Assembly: GCF_004011695.2 (NCBI RefSeq)
Contig: NC_082406.1
Coordinates: forward strand, 1,984,001 to 2,048,000
Direction: 5' to 3'
Length of the DNA stretch: 64,000 nucleotides
Source: Ascochyta rabiei
Lineage: Eukaryota > Ascomycota > Dothideomycetes > Pleosporales > Didymellaceae
The notes below the pieces were generated by a model. That model saw only the letters and a program-made list of their open reading frames with translations, was not told the DNA's origin and did no database searches. Shown piece by piece: positions 1 to 10,530 of this stretch. How positions within the stretch are numbered: the stretch's first letter is position 1; each line of letters begins with the position of its first letter. The position numbers and the translations under genes were made by a program.

Positions 1-1
1 C

Positions 2-412
2 AACCTCATGGCCTCGCCGCACTGCATTGAGAAATTCGCAGACGGCTCCCCACGCGCCAAACACCGCCTGCACCTCCTCCTCGCCATGACGGACGTCGAC
101 GACAAAGCGACGCGCAGCGCGGCCGGCGGCGCGCTAGCCGCGCTCCTGTCGTGCGGCGAGATCACAGTCACTCCGTTCCTGAAGCAGGAGAAAGGCGTCG
201 AGTTCCTGCTGGGCTTGTGTCAGGACGACGACGACGACCTACGACACCGCGGCATCGTGTGTCTAGACAGCGTGGCCGAAGTGCCTGCGGGAGTGGAGGC
301 GCTGAGGCGGAAGGGCGCCGTGGCGACGGTCAAAACGGTGCTGCGAGAGACGCACAGCCCGCATGTGTTGCGCGCTTGTGAGGACACACTGGCCAAGCTG
401 GCTGCTCAGTAG
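2..412 (+). CDS. UNC-45/She4/Cro1-type myosin chaperone, C-terminal fragment
   Basis: The reading frame is open from base 2 to the TAG at 410-412, so this is the last ~136 codons of a gene that starts left of the window. The segment is an ARM/HEAT-like helical repeat, with stretches such as KHRLHLLLAMTDVDD and RHRGIVCLDSVAEVP that resemble the C-terminal UCS domain of fungal She4/Cro1/UNC-45 proteins. This family folds and stabilises the motor domain of myosins in the cytosol, acting in actin-dependent transport and endocytosis. The upstream part is absent, so start, length and introns cannot be judged. Family assignment is from remembered similarity of this short region; another ARM-repeat protein is possible but less likely. 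Confidence 0.72.
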   Translation, partial: NLMASPHCIEKFADGSPRAKHRLHLLLAMTDVDDKATRSAAGGALAALLSCGEITVTPFLKQEKGVEFLLGLCQDDDDDLRHRGIVCLDSVAEVPAGVEALRRKGAVATVKTVLRETHSPHVLRACEDTLAKLAAQ

Positions 413-451
413 ATTGAGTCGTCGACTGAGCCAGCAAGACTGTCACGAATT

Positions 452-466
452 GGGGGGGGGGGGGGG
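452..466. repeat. Poly-G tract (15 G)
   Basis: An uninterrupted run of fifteen G residues lies about 40 bp after the stop codon of the UNC-45-like gene. Confidence 0.95.
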
Positions 467-667
467 TTTCAGCTGGGATGGGAAAGCAGTCTCGATGGAG
501 AAAGGTGGTTGTTAGCAAGCAACAAGCATAGCGTATAGCCTGTATCAGTGAATGGTACTGCAAGCATCTCGTCCAACTCGAATCGGAGTCGAAAAAGATT
601 CATCTCAACACCTAGGATGGACACGTTAAAGCATTCTCTTTCTCTACCCTCCACAAAGCACAACCCA

Positions 668-683
668 TCTCTCTCTTTCTTTC

Positions 684-722
<39 letters not shown>
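668..722. repeat. CT-rich microsatellite
   Basis: The tract is almost pure (CT)n with a few TTT and CC interruptions in its first half. The last ~29 bases are a perfect CT dinucleotide repeat. Confidence 0.93.
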
Positions 723-727
<5 letters not shown>

Positions 728-953
728 GACAAGCACCACATTCACAAGATCAAATACCAAACTCGATGCATTTCAACGGGCCCTTCCCGACGCAGCCTAA
801 GGAAAAATAAAAATAAAATAAAATGAAATAAAAGAATGGTTTCCTCGTCCACTCTCTCCGCAAACTAGACGAACCTACACGCACAACGCAGCAAATCACG
901 GCGTACGCCAGCCACGCCTCGCCTCGCTGCACCAAGCATGCCGTGCAACCACA

Positions 954-1026
954 CTCCTCCTCCTCCTCCTCCTCCTCCTCCTCCTACTCACGTCATGGTA
1001 TGGTATGGTATGGTATGGTATGGTAT
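954..1026. repeat. (TCC)n followed by (ATGGT)n microsatellites
   Basis: About ten copies of the trinucleotide TCC (954-985) are followed after a ~10-bp gap by about six copies of the pentanucleotide ATGGT (995-1026). Any protein read from these is a repeat artefact. Confidence 0.93.
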
Positions 1027-1061
1027 CGTACCACAACACCTCACGTAAGCAGCTTCAGCCC

Positions 1062-1270
1062 CGGGTACAGCCACAGCCACAGCCACAGCCGTACAGCCGC
1101 ACATCCTCGTTTGAAGTTTCCCACTTGCAAGTCTGGCGTGTTACACAGGGGATGGAGAAGTGGGGAGAGAAAGAGAGAGAGAGGGCTAATGCAGGAGTCC
1201 TGCAATGTCCTGCACTGTCCTGCACTGTCCTGCAATGTCATGCGAGGCCATGTCATGCCATGTCATGCAG
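1062..1270. repeat. (CACAGC)n and degenerate TGTCCTGCAC tandem repeats
   Basis: A short hexanucleotide CACAGC array (about 1068-1089) is followed at about 1197-1247 by a ~10-bp unit, TGTCCTGCAC/TGTCCTGCAA, repeated four to five times. This decays into TGTCATGC-like copies up to about 1270. Confidence 0.85.
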
Positions 1271-4251
1271 TGCGATGCTGTGTACTATGAGCATATGCTG
1301 TGGAATGGTGAAAAGTGCTATTTTGGGCTCTTTTCTTACTTTCTTCTTCTTATGTTCGCAGAGAATAATGGGAGGGGGTGGGTTGCATTTTTTTCACATG
1401 TGATAGTCACCATACCTATCACACGGCAGTCGGTAGGTTGTTGGCAGCAAGGTGGGTGCAGGCAACCATCCATGTGACTCAGTGTGCGTGGATTTCCATC
1501 TTCGTCAACGGCGTGGAGTAAACTGCAATCGCTTGCCTTGACGAGGTATTTCGGATACCGAAAATGCGTGTGTGGTTTGGGCCGGACGCCCCGAGCGCTT
1601 ATGTACGGACGTTGAATGGATCGCCATGAAGGTGTGCGGCACGTGGGTGTGGGTCGATGTTGGTGCGCTAAGGCAGTGTGTGGGAAGGTCTTGCCGTGCG
1701 GTTGCAGATTGGGCCTGATGGACTGGACGTTGTGATGACGAGGACAAGTCTATGAGATCTCTGGCAGCTGAGGATGTCATGGATTGGTTCTTGTCGAGTC
1801 ACAAACGACGCAGGAAATGCAACAGTGAAATCAGCTTCCAGAACCAGTCCCAAGGACGACCAGTTATCGTCCTCTCCGGCTCTCAACAGACAATCGCCCT
1901 GCTCTTCTGACATGTTCTCGTTTTGTCAGCATAGCACCAATCTTGGCTCTGATTCAATGTGCTACTCAGGCTGATGTCGAGCGCTTACATCCCGCTCGTC
2001 CCGTCATCTCGACGTCGAAATAAGCAAGTAAGCTCCGTGCTCTGTCCGTTCATGGCGAACAAGGTCCAGCTGACCTGTTTTGCGACCCAGCAAATGCATA
2101 CCGCATCACATCACGTCGCCGCGGGCCGCATGTACGTGGCATGTCTCTGACCTCGTGTATCAAGATTCGGCGGGATCCGAAGAATGCTGCGGTGGCTCCC
2201 CTGTCTCATGGAAAGAAGGCCGTGTGACCACGCATCCACCACCAGTCACGTCCATTGCCAGTCAGTCGCTTCACGTTGTCGCTCAATCGGTTTGCCCAAC
2301 TTTGCGGGGTAGGGAAGACGAGCTGCAGGCAAGTGGGGCATCGTTGGCGTTTGTCATGCCACGGGATGCCGAAGCTCTGGCGCACAGATGGCACGGCACG
2401 GGCCTTTCCAACCGCCTTTGCGTTCAAGCCGATCCGTTTCGAAACAAACTTTGTTCCGTTAGTCCTGCATCCTTGTCGAAGCGAAGCGTAGGAGTGCATG
2501 AACGACTCGCGAACAATACGACAGAAATCCCAATGCTTCAGGAAGGCTTACCGAGCCGAGTGTTTGGCTGGCCGGTGTCTGGCTGGCTGGTGTCTGACCA
2601 TTGCAGGTGCGACGTTGTTCATTCCAACGTCACTCTGTATGAGGAAGGGTCGCTGCACAGAAGCTACGGAATGGACCCAGCACCGCGCAGCCAGCCGGAG
2701 GAGGTGCTGAACAGGGAAACCGCATACGATCATGGCTTACTCGTGCTGTGCGATGCAGTGATACATCGATTTGGATACGTGACGAGTCCTTTCGACAATG
2801 GTGACGGTAAGAGGACGGTGGGCAAAGTTCAGCCGTGCATCGACCCAGCCAACCAAGACCAAACACCCAGAAGCCTGCTCAGCTCGTGACACCCACCATC
2901 ATTCCAGGCACGGAATTCTATGGTCCCGGAGAGTAGACATGGAACCGTGCGACCGTATTTGGTGCGACGCTGTGCCGCCCGTCCGTCAGATGAGATGTAC
3001 AATCATACATGTCGAATTGCGACAGTGAGCGCTCATTTGCTCGACTGCGTGTGTGCTGCTGCCTGCGGATACGCAAGGGGTGACCTTGTAGAAACTCAAA
3101 GGTAGGCCCGGTCTAGAAGGGGGTGTCCTGGTTCGATAACAGCGCCTCTTCATTTGGACAATGGTTGGTCGCACGATACCACGGTTTGGTTCGGCAAGGG
3201 AGGGCGCTGCGCAGCCGCATCTGGAGAAGTGACAGCGGGCACTTGCGAGAGCCGCATCGTTAGTCAGGGCGGTGTGGACAACGCAAGGGAGCGTGAATGA
3301 ACGCGCAAAGGGGTGTGTATTGACTGCGTCTGAGCTTCACGCTGCTACTGTTTGTGAATGCTGCTGCGTGACTGCCTGTCTGGATGAGCAGGTTGCCTAC
3401 CTCTCGCCACCTCAGCGAATGAAGAGGCAACGACAGGCAAACGTGATCGCTCGGTGCAGATATACCGATTCCGTGGTGGTCTACACAATACAGCGTGCAG
3501 GGCTGATGCTAGGCAGTGATTTAGGAAAAGGCGGGCCAATAGCCATGTGAATAGTGGCATGCAGATGTTCGGTTGGTGTACTAACACACCCATGTGATGC
3601 GGTGCGTTGCGTGCGGCGGCTCCCACCGCGGGAGGGTGTAGTGGGGGCGCTGGTGAATGGTCGGTACACTGCGAATGCGCACCAGGATCAGACAGGTTTG
3701 GGCGCCATCGCTGGTCATGTCTCAGTGCCATGTGTCGAGTCGCAGGGGTAGACTAGTCTCGAAATGGGCGCAAGATGGGTGGTAACTAGTGATATTGATA
3801 AAATGACATGCTGGTAAAAAGGGTATACTGGTTTTGACCGCGAGGTCCCAAGCCGTTGAGGTGGCGTAGGTGCCACCTCAGATCTAGTCGCTGACCCAAA
3901 AGACAGAAGGAGAATCTGGACCCGGCCAGCCTGAACACCGTGCTGTACGAGGGAACGAAACCAATAGAGAGTAAGAAAGGGGGTATTGTCGCAATGAAAG
4001 TGACTTTTCCTGTGACCGCCCAGATGCTGGAAGCCTTCCGTATGTCGACCCGAAACTAGTGTTACAGTGTATGATCGCCCAGAGCAGAAGATGCAGCAGA
4101 ATTAGCAATTAGACAGCAAGAAAGGGTATCTCGCGTGAACAGCAAGTAAAGCGCAGAAACGAAAACAAGAACAGAAACAAAAGCAGCCGTGTGGAAGCAG
4201 AACCGTGCAAAACCAGTGCCAAGGCGTGCTGGCCATGGCACATGTAAACGC

Positions 4252-5472
4252 TTAAGCAGAAGGGTAGCGGAGAATCTCCTCGCAGTTTGCGTCGAAACGC
4301 ATGCTCCAAAGGCGCATGCCTGTCATGAGCTTCTCGGTCTTTTCGAGCTCACGGTCGCGGCCAAAGAGGGACTCGACGAATTCGCGACCGCTGTTCTTGC
4401 CCATGGACACGGGCTTCTTCTCGCCGCTCTCCTTCTTGGCGGCCTTCCACATGTAGTCTTCGCACGTCTTCAGCAGTTTGGCGAAGCGAATCCAGAGACG
4501 CTCGCCGCTCATGAGGAAGTCCTCGACCATCTCGGCGTTTTCCTTTCTGCGGATCTTGCTCATGTTCTCCTCTGCTCTCTTGACCTTGCCGGCGAGTTGA
4601 ATGAGTAGGACCCAGAGTTCGCCGGCCATCTCGGCGAGAGGGGTGGCGGGGCCGTTGTAGAAGACGGTCCAGTCGTAGATCCATTTGCCGAGGGAGTTGG
4701 CGTCGAAGACGCTGCCGAGGAGCATGATGGGTTCTTCGGTGGGGTCCCAGTTCTTGTACGAGTAGCCTGCGGGTATGCCGGCGCGAAGGGCATCCTCTTC
4801 GGTAGCCTTGGATGCGGGCTTGGGGGGAGCGGCAGGGCGCTTCGGTGTGGTGTTTGGCGGCGGAGCGCGTGTGGAGTGGGAAGCGCGTCGAGTACGACTA
4901 GGCTTGGGCTGCTCTTCAAAGATTGGGACCTGATCATAATAAAAGCGATCAGCATCCCCATACATGTCGTATCGATCGTGCTGCGTGTAGGGCGGCGGCG
5001 GGTGACGATAGACGTCGTCGTCGAGCTCGTAGTATTCGACGCCGTAGCCATGGTCGTAGAAGACTCGGTGGACGTAATGCGCCGAGTGTGACGGGCGACG
5101 CTTCTTCTCGCGCATAGAGGGCTTGAGAGGAGAGGCGTCTGTGTCGCGACGGGCGCGACGAGGGCGAGGGTGAAGGTACTCGTAATCGAAACCACTTACA
5201 TATTCGGGCGTGACTCGCGGCGTAGGATATGCGCCGCCCATTGGGGGCATGGCACTACGCGCCGAGGCATGCGAATAATGCTGTGGTACGGCGGTGGAAG
5301 CGCGGCGGGCGTGGCCCTTGACCTGGGGGCTGGCGCGGGGCGTCGAGGGCATGCCGTAGCGCGGGGAGTAGTAGTTGGCGCCGTCGCCGGGAGACATGGG
5401 CGGGGTGGTGCGGTGGTAGTGGTCGCGGGGCATGTAGCCCGGGGGCGGGGTGGGGTACTGGGGGCCGTACAT
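4252..5472 (-). CDS. Uncharacterised Pro/Tyr-rich protein with conserved C-terminal domain
   Basis: A single-exon frame of 406 residues. The first ~220 residues are disordered in appearance: Pro/Tyr/Ser-rich, beginning MYGPQYPTPPPGYMP, with several Arg-rich and RRAS-type patches that could be phosphorylated or serve nuclear targeting. The last ~170 residues look folded and helical, with a Trp-rich core (KWIYDWTVFYNGPATPL, GELWVLLIQLAGKVKRAEE). Proteins of this form occur across Dothideomycetes and are often mislabelled 'vegetative cell wall protein gp1' because of the Pro-rich N-terminus. No signal peptide or membrane segment is visible, so a wall role is not supported. The function is unknown. 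It stands alone, with several kilobases of non-coding sequence on both sides. Confidence 0.8.
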   Translation of the reverse strand: MYGPQYPTPPPGYMPRDHYHRTTPPMSPGDGANYYSPRYGMPSTPRASPQVKGHARRASTAVPQHYSHASARSAMPPMGGAYPTPRVTPEYVSGFDYEYLHPRPRRARRDTDASPLKPSMREKKRRPSHSAHYVHRVFYDHGYGVEYYELDDDVYRHPPPPYTQHDRYDMYGDADRFYYDQVPIFEEQPKPSRTRRASHSTRAPPPNTTPKRPAAPPKPASKATEEDALRAGIPAGYSYKNWDPTEEPIMLLGSVFDANSLGKWIYDWTVFYNGPATPLAEMAGELWVLLIQLAGKVKRAEENMSKIRRKENAEMVEDFLMSGERLWIRFAKLLKTCEDYMWKAAKKESGEKKPVSMGKNSGREFVESLFGRDRELEKTEKLMTGMRLWSMRFDANCEEILRYPSA

Positions 5473-6090
5473 GTGGGCGGCGGCGGCGGCGGCGGCGATG
5501 GAGGAGAGTGGCGTGGAGTGGAGGTCGAGGTGGAGCGGGGATAGAGCCCAGGCCGATGCCTGCTCACCGTGGAATGCGCAAACCGAGGGCGGTCCTTTGT
5601 GTGCGGTGGCAGAAGAGGGTGGGTGTGGCGGGTGGAGCAGCAGCGCAAGAGGAGGAGAGGAGAATCCGGGCCTGACTACTGCACATTTGGTGGGCGGGCG
5701 GAGCAGATGCTAGAGTGTGCCAGAAGGATCCCAAGCTGCGGATCCTGAGTCGAGTCGGGGGGCGTGACGTCCAGGTTGCTTGGTAAGATGGGTAGTGTAG
5801 AAGGGGTTCGAGGGCGCTCGCAGGCTGCGGGCTGTGCCTGCCTTTTGACCCAACCCGCTGCCCTTCGTGCGCGGACGAGCCCGACCGGGGTGGGCAGACG
5901 AGGAGCACGCTAGCAGGGGCGCCCCAGCTAGCGCCGACGCTTCGCCCACCGACTAAGCGACTCGCGCAGCCCAAGCAGCGCGCGGCGACCCCCTGATCCC
6001 CGGGGAGCATTCCTCGCCTCTGGGCCCGGACGGTCAGACGTTGGTTGACGTTGACGCCGAGCTGCTGCTGCTGAGGCCATGACCCAACTG

Positions 6091-6200
6091 CCTGCCTGGC
6101 CCACCCACTGCCTGCCTGGCCCACCCACTGCCTGCCTGGCCCACCCACTGCCTGCCTGGCCCACCCACTGCCTGCCTGGCCCACCCACTGCCTGGCCCAC
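6091..6200. repeat. 20-bp minisatellite, five perfect copies
   Basis: The unit CCTGCCTGGCCCACCCACTG occurs five times without mismatch (6091-6190), followed by a truncated copy to about 6200. The lack of divergence suggests recent expansion or homogenisation. Twenty is not divisible by three, so the repeat cycles through frames and yields the repetitive G/W/A/Q polypeptides readable on the minus strand, which are artefacts. Confidence 0.95.
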
Positions 6201-6874
6201 TGCCTGCGGTCCGTAAAGCTGCCCTCTGACTGTGCGAGCACGGCGCGTGTGTCGGTGCTGCTTCGACTGCACCGCATGGCATGTACCCTCGTTGCTCGTT
6301 GATGCCTGACGTGATGCACTGCACTCACCTTGAGAGAGTGTTTGGGTGGGTCCTGTCTGGAAATGCCATGCCGTGCCATGCCTCAGTTCTACAAGCACAC
6401 TCGCTGCACAGAGGCCGCCGCAGTCAGCGCATGCAGTCCCAGACATGCGCCTTGCCCTTCACCAACACCCGCCGTGGCCGTGCCACACTCGACGTCTCTT
6501 GCTGGTGCCATGATGCCCGTCTCTGTTTTCGGCGCGTTTCGTTTGCTGCCCTCACTGCCCTCACTGCCCACACTGACCACACTGACCACACTCCACCGGC
6601 GGTTTTCTGACACCCACCGGTCCACTCGCCTCCGCTCCGCCCTCCTGAAGCACCCTCCTACGCCCGCCCGCCTTGGGCACTGACAGCCACCGTTGGTCGA
6701 TGCTGCGCGCGGACGCGAGTGTGCAGACGAGAGCGCGGCCCACTTGCCTGAGCCCCTCCAACATTGCGCCGCAATCTGGCCTCGGCGTGCGTAAACGCTC
6801 CCAAGCTCCCAAGCTCCGCACCCATGCCGCACCCAAACCCATGCTGCCGAGAGCCATGTCGGCGACCGAGAGAG

Positions 6875-6882
<8 letters not shown>

Positions 6883-6910
<28 letters not shown>
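6883..6910. repeat. (GCAA)n microsatellite
   Basis: About seven copies of the tetranucleotide GCAA in a non-coding region. Confidence 0.92.
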
Positions 6911-9677
6911 CAGAGTTCGCTGCCTCGCTGCAGCAGAACGCACGACGTCTCACTCAGCGCGAAACCACCGCCTCGACTTTGGTTCGGCACGCTCCCCCCC
7001 TTGGCTAGCACAGAGACTACACACGAGCCGTCGCCGCGGCACACGGCTGCCATCTGGACTGAGTCCTTCCGAAACAGCGGGAGTCCTCCACCCAACGTCG
7101 TCCCGGCTCCGTTGCCTCTGCCTGCTGGGGAAGCCCTGCCATCACATCAGAGCCGCACGCACCACACTCTCCTGCTCAGACCTCCTGAGCCATCTCTCCT
7201 TCACGCACAGTACGAAGCCTAATTTCCCTGCCGCGAGAAAATTTTCAACCCGTCTCACAGCCTGCGCCAGTCACCGCCTGCGCACGCTGTTGTTTACCGC
7301 TACTTGCTACCCCTCCTCGTTCAGAGCAGCTTGTCAAGTCGACACCGACCCACTACCGCTGCATACCGCTCCTACGCCGCCACGCTGATTCGACGGGGAG
7401 CTACGAACAACAAAGCAAATGCTCGCGCCGCATGGATCTGTCAACTCCCCGCGCACCACAGCCTTACCAGAACAGGAGTATCTGCACCATGCCCTGCCCT
7501 TTGACTGGCTTAGCACGGCACGCCTCTACCCGTGCTTTGCATGAAGCGTGATGCCCAGGGTGTATGCTGTCTCGATTCTCCTGTCAGTGCGTCCCTGTAC
7601 TCTCTCGCCACACAGTTCATTTCGAATTTTGACCACCATGCCCGCCGCCTCCTATTGGACTGAAGACGCACGTACCCTGGTTTATGGGAGACGGGTTGCG
7701 CTCCTAGCGAGCCCGCACAGTGCATTCCGGACATGGACTTTTCTCTGGCACCCACTCTGTTATCAGCCAGCTCATCTTGCGTTTCCCAGGCGCCCTCATG
7801 GCGCGTTGCTATGACTCTTCAGCAGTGCTTGCTCCGCGTCCGACAGCAAGTCTCACCGTCTCATGGCTATCAAAACCTGATCTGGATGGCGACAAACCCG
7901 CTGGGCTCCCATGCGGAAGGACCGAAGGACCAAACGCTTCGTCCGCGTCCAAGCTCAAGATGGATTTGTCTGGCGAAACGAAACCACAGCGGGTATACAG
8001 ACGAGTAGTCGTGGCCCGACTTGCTCGGGTTCGCGCAGCCTCGCCAGCCCTATCGCGCGTAGAAACTGTGCTGCAGTCCTGCAAGTCTGCGCCACGCCAC
8101 GTTGGCCGAACACGACTGCAGACTGAGCATGGGTAGCGCACTGCGCATTCCATGCGAGCTGGCCAGCTTGCATCACGGTGCTCCGAAAATACGCTGCAGC
8201 CCAACGAAGCGCTCGTATTGTCCGGCGCGTTATGGAGGTTGGACCGAAACGCGCAAACGTACTATTGTCAGTCCCAGTGTTTGTGGCGGTGCATTGCGTA
8301 ATCGACATAGAGGTAAGTCACATGCTCCTACCATGGACCACGACAGACTCATCGCGAAACACTGCCAAACGTTGCCTCCACCTGTGGCGAGCACAGCCCT
8401 CGTGTAGTGCACGAATCACCTCGAGTACCGCACAGTCTTCAGCTCAGCAAGTCGGATTACTTGGCTCTGCCGCCACTAACTCTCAAGATCACAGCTGAAG
8501 GCGAGCACATGTCTCGTCTTTCAATCGTTCTGCGCCTATCATTACAACGTGCGACGCCACAGGTGCTGTTCGATCTTTGACTCGACTCGCAAGCTTCGTA
8601 GCGGCGACCCAACAGCGGCTGTCATGTCTTCTTGACATTCACGTCATCGTAGCTAACGTGAGGCCTGGTCGCAGCCGATACGCACTATCACTGTGTACAT
8701 CTTCCAGTGGATATCCCAAGCTTTTGCCTCCACATCTCATTCGCAAGCTCAAGTTGCACTTCGTGAGTCAGGGCCAGGGTTGCCTGTCCAACCAGCCATG
8801 GCACTCCCAGCAACGTCGAGCAAGGCATTGACAAGCAGCACCTCTAGACTAGTAGGTGGAGACGTTTGCGTCACTGCGCGCACGCATGTCGTTCGCACGT
8901 CGTATGGTAAACACCAGGGATGGGAGACCCATACACCGACTTCAGGTCGGTTATCGTTGGCATGAACATATCGATTAGGCAGCAACCGTTGACCTACTCG
9001 CCAATATGACTGGACTTGATGACTCGGTTGGTCATTCGCAGTCAGCGTTCTGGTTCCTTTCAACGACTCTACTACTGTGTCTCTGCTGCATCGAATATCC
9101 GGACGCAACGTCTGGGGGTGCTGAGTAGCTACAAGCCACCATCAAATACAGGTAAACCGTTTCGTAGCACTTGTAGTCCCACAAAACAAAGACAGACCAA
9201 CCATAGCTACCTCCCTAGATTCTAAACAGCTGTGCACAGAGCGCCACATCAAACAGACAGACCACTGTGCTGACTGATTGGCACTCGTCGGTACGTACAC
9301 ACACACGCGTCCTAGCTAACCACACCACATACCCCCACTACCTCAACCCAAAAACAAGACAACAACGACGGCATACACACCAAGCACCTCTGTACACAGC
9401 TGGCGAAACAAAGCCACCCACTCACTCACTCACCCATCCATCCATTTCCTCAACCCCCAAACACTCACACACCAAAGCTCTCCGCTGTATATAGCAACGC
9501 CACTCTTTCCGTCCGACCCATCCTCTCTTTTCACATTCAGCGGGGTGGTACGTGTCGAGCCTAGAGGTACGGGTTCGGCCGTACAGGTCGTAGCGGCCGT
9601 GAAATGGAAGTGTGTGGATAAGCCAAGTGCGAGCGAGAGCGAGAGGATCGTGTTCGGAACTGGAATCTGGATCGGGA

Positions 9678-9681
<4 letters not shown>

Positions 9682-9709
<28 letters not shown>

Positions 9710-9710
9710 G
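9682..9710. repeat. (GT)n microsatellite
   Basis: About fourteen perfect GT dinucleotides, 70 bp before the long TC array. Confidence 0.93.
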
Positions 9711-9780
9711 ATTGAGGGATTCGGGTCGTGCACATGAGGATGACGGTAGGTCGAGTCCTGGTGCTGCTGTCGCCCATCGG

Positions 9781-9891
<111 letters not shown>

Positions 9892-10229
9892 CAGTCAGCT
9901 CTGCTCAGCGCGATGCATTCGCATAGCACCAACTCAAGCCATTCCAAGCTGCCGATTCACGATCCTTGCCTATCGCCAACTCGAGTCTTTTCAGATACAC
10001 AACTATGCTGCCTTATATCTACAGCCATTATCTTATTATAACAACATCCTCCTCCTCCTCTCCATACGACAGCAACGTACGTGGAAGAAACAACCTTACC
10101 GATCGATAGAGTACCGATGCCCAAGACAGCCGTGCACGAGCGAGCGAAGTGACCTAATTAGAATAATCGCCACTACCGAGAGAGAAGGCCGGGTCTGGCG
10201 AAAACGGAGTCTTCTTCTGTTAGTAAGAA

Positions 10230-10256
10230 GAAAGGAAGGAAGGAAGGAAGGAAGGA
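10230..10256. repeat. (GAAG)n microsatellite
   Basis: About six copies of a GAAG/GGAA tetranucleotide in non-coding sequence downstream of the importin gene. Confidence 0.9.
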
Positions 10257-10530
10257 GCAGCAGCTCGACACGCATTTGCAGATTCGACAACGTCAAGACG
10301 CTCACGCATGGTGGTTATACACTGTGAGATTTGGGGGGCTACATGAACGTCAATGTGAGCCGCCTGTGCTTTCTTTGTAGCCTGCGTTGCGCAGTGCACA
10401 TACATCTACACGGCTGCGCTGCGGCTTTTGTTATCCACACGCCTCTCCGCCGATTTGAGCTTCTTCTCGGTCCATTGTGTTTTTTCTTCATCAAACATCT
10501 GCCGTGATCTGAACATGGTGCTTGTGCTGG

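Larger units (their letters stand above)
413..4251. other. Gene-poor interval with simple repeats
   Basis: This 3.8-kb stretch holds no reading frame I can tie to a family. The longest open frame (2080-2889, plus) has no recognisable domain, and its Cys/His/Ser-rich composition looks like chance. The first 900 bases carry a dense set of microsatellites, listed separately. From about 1500 to 3750 the plus strand is visibly richer in G and T than in C and A. I see no tRNA or 5S gene. Confidence 0.6.

Noticed and set aside
2080..2889. 269-codon plus-strand open frame in the left gene-poor region
   Set aside because: No recognisable domain, composition rich in Cys, His and Ser as expected from chance in GC-rich DNA, and no clear promoter or splice structure.
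3110..3145. GGTTCGATA motif resembling a tRNA T-loop
   Set aside because: No acceptor, D-arm or anticodon stem can be formed around it.
6091..6200. Possible CRISPR-like array
   Set aside because: The units are head-to-tail without unique spacers, and the genome is eukaryotic. It is a minisatellite.
5564..6446. Minus-strand open frames of 170-270 codons
   Set aside because: They run through the 20-bp minisatellite, and the same repeated G/Q/A/W pattern appears in three frames, showing it is repeat-driven.
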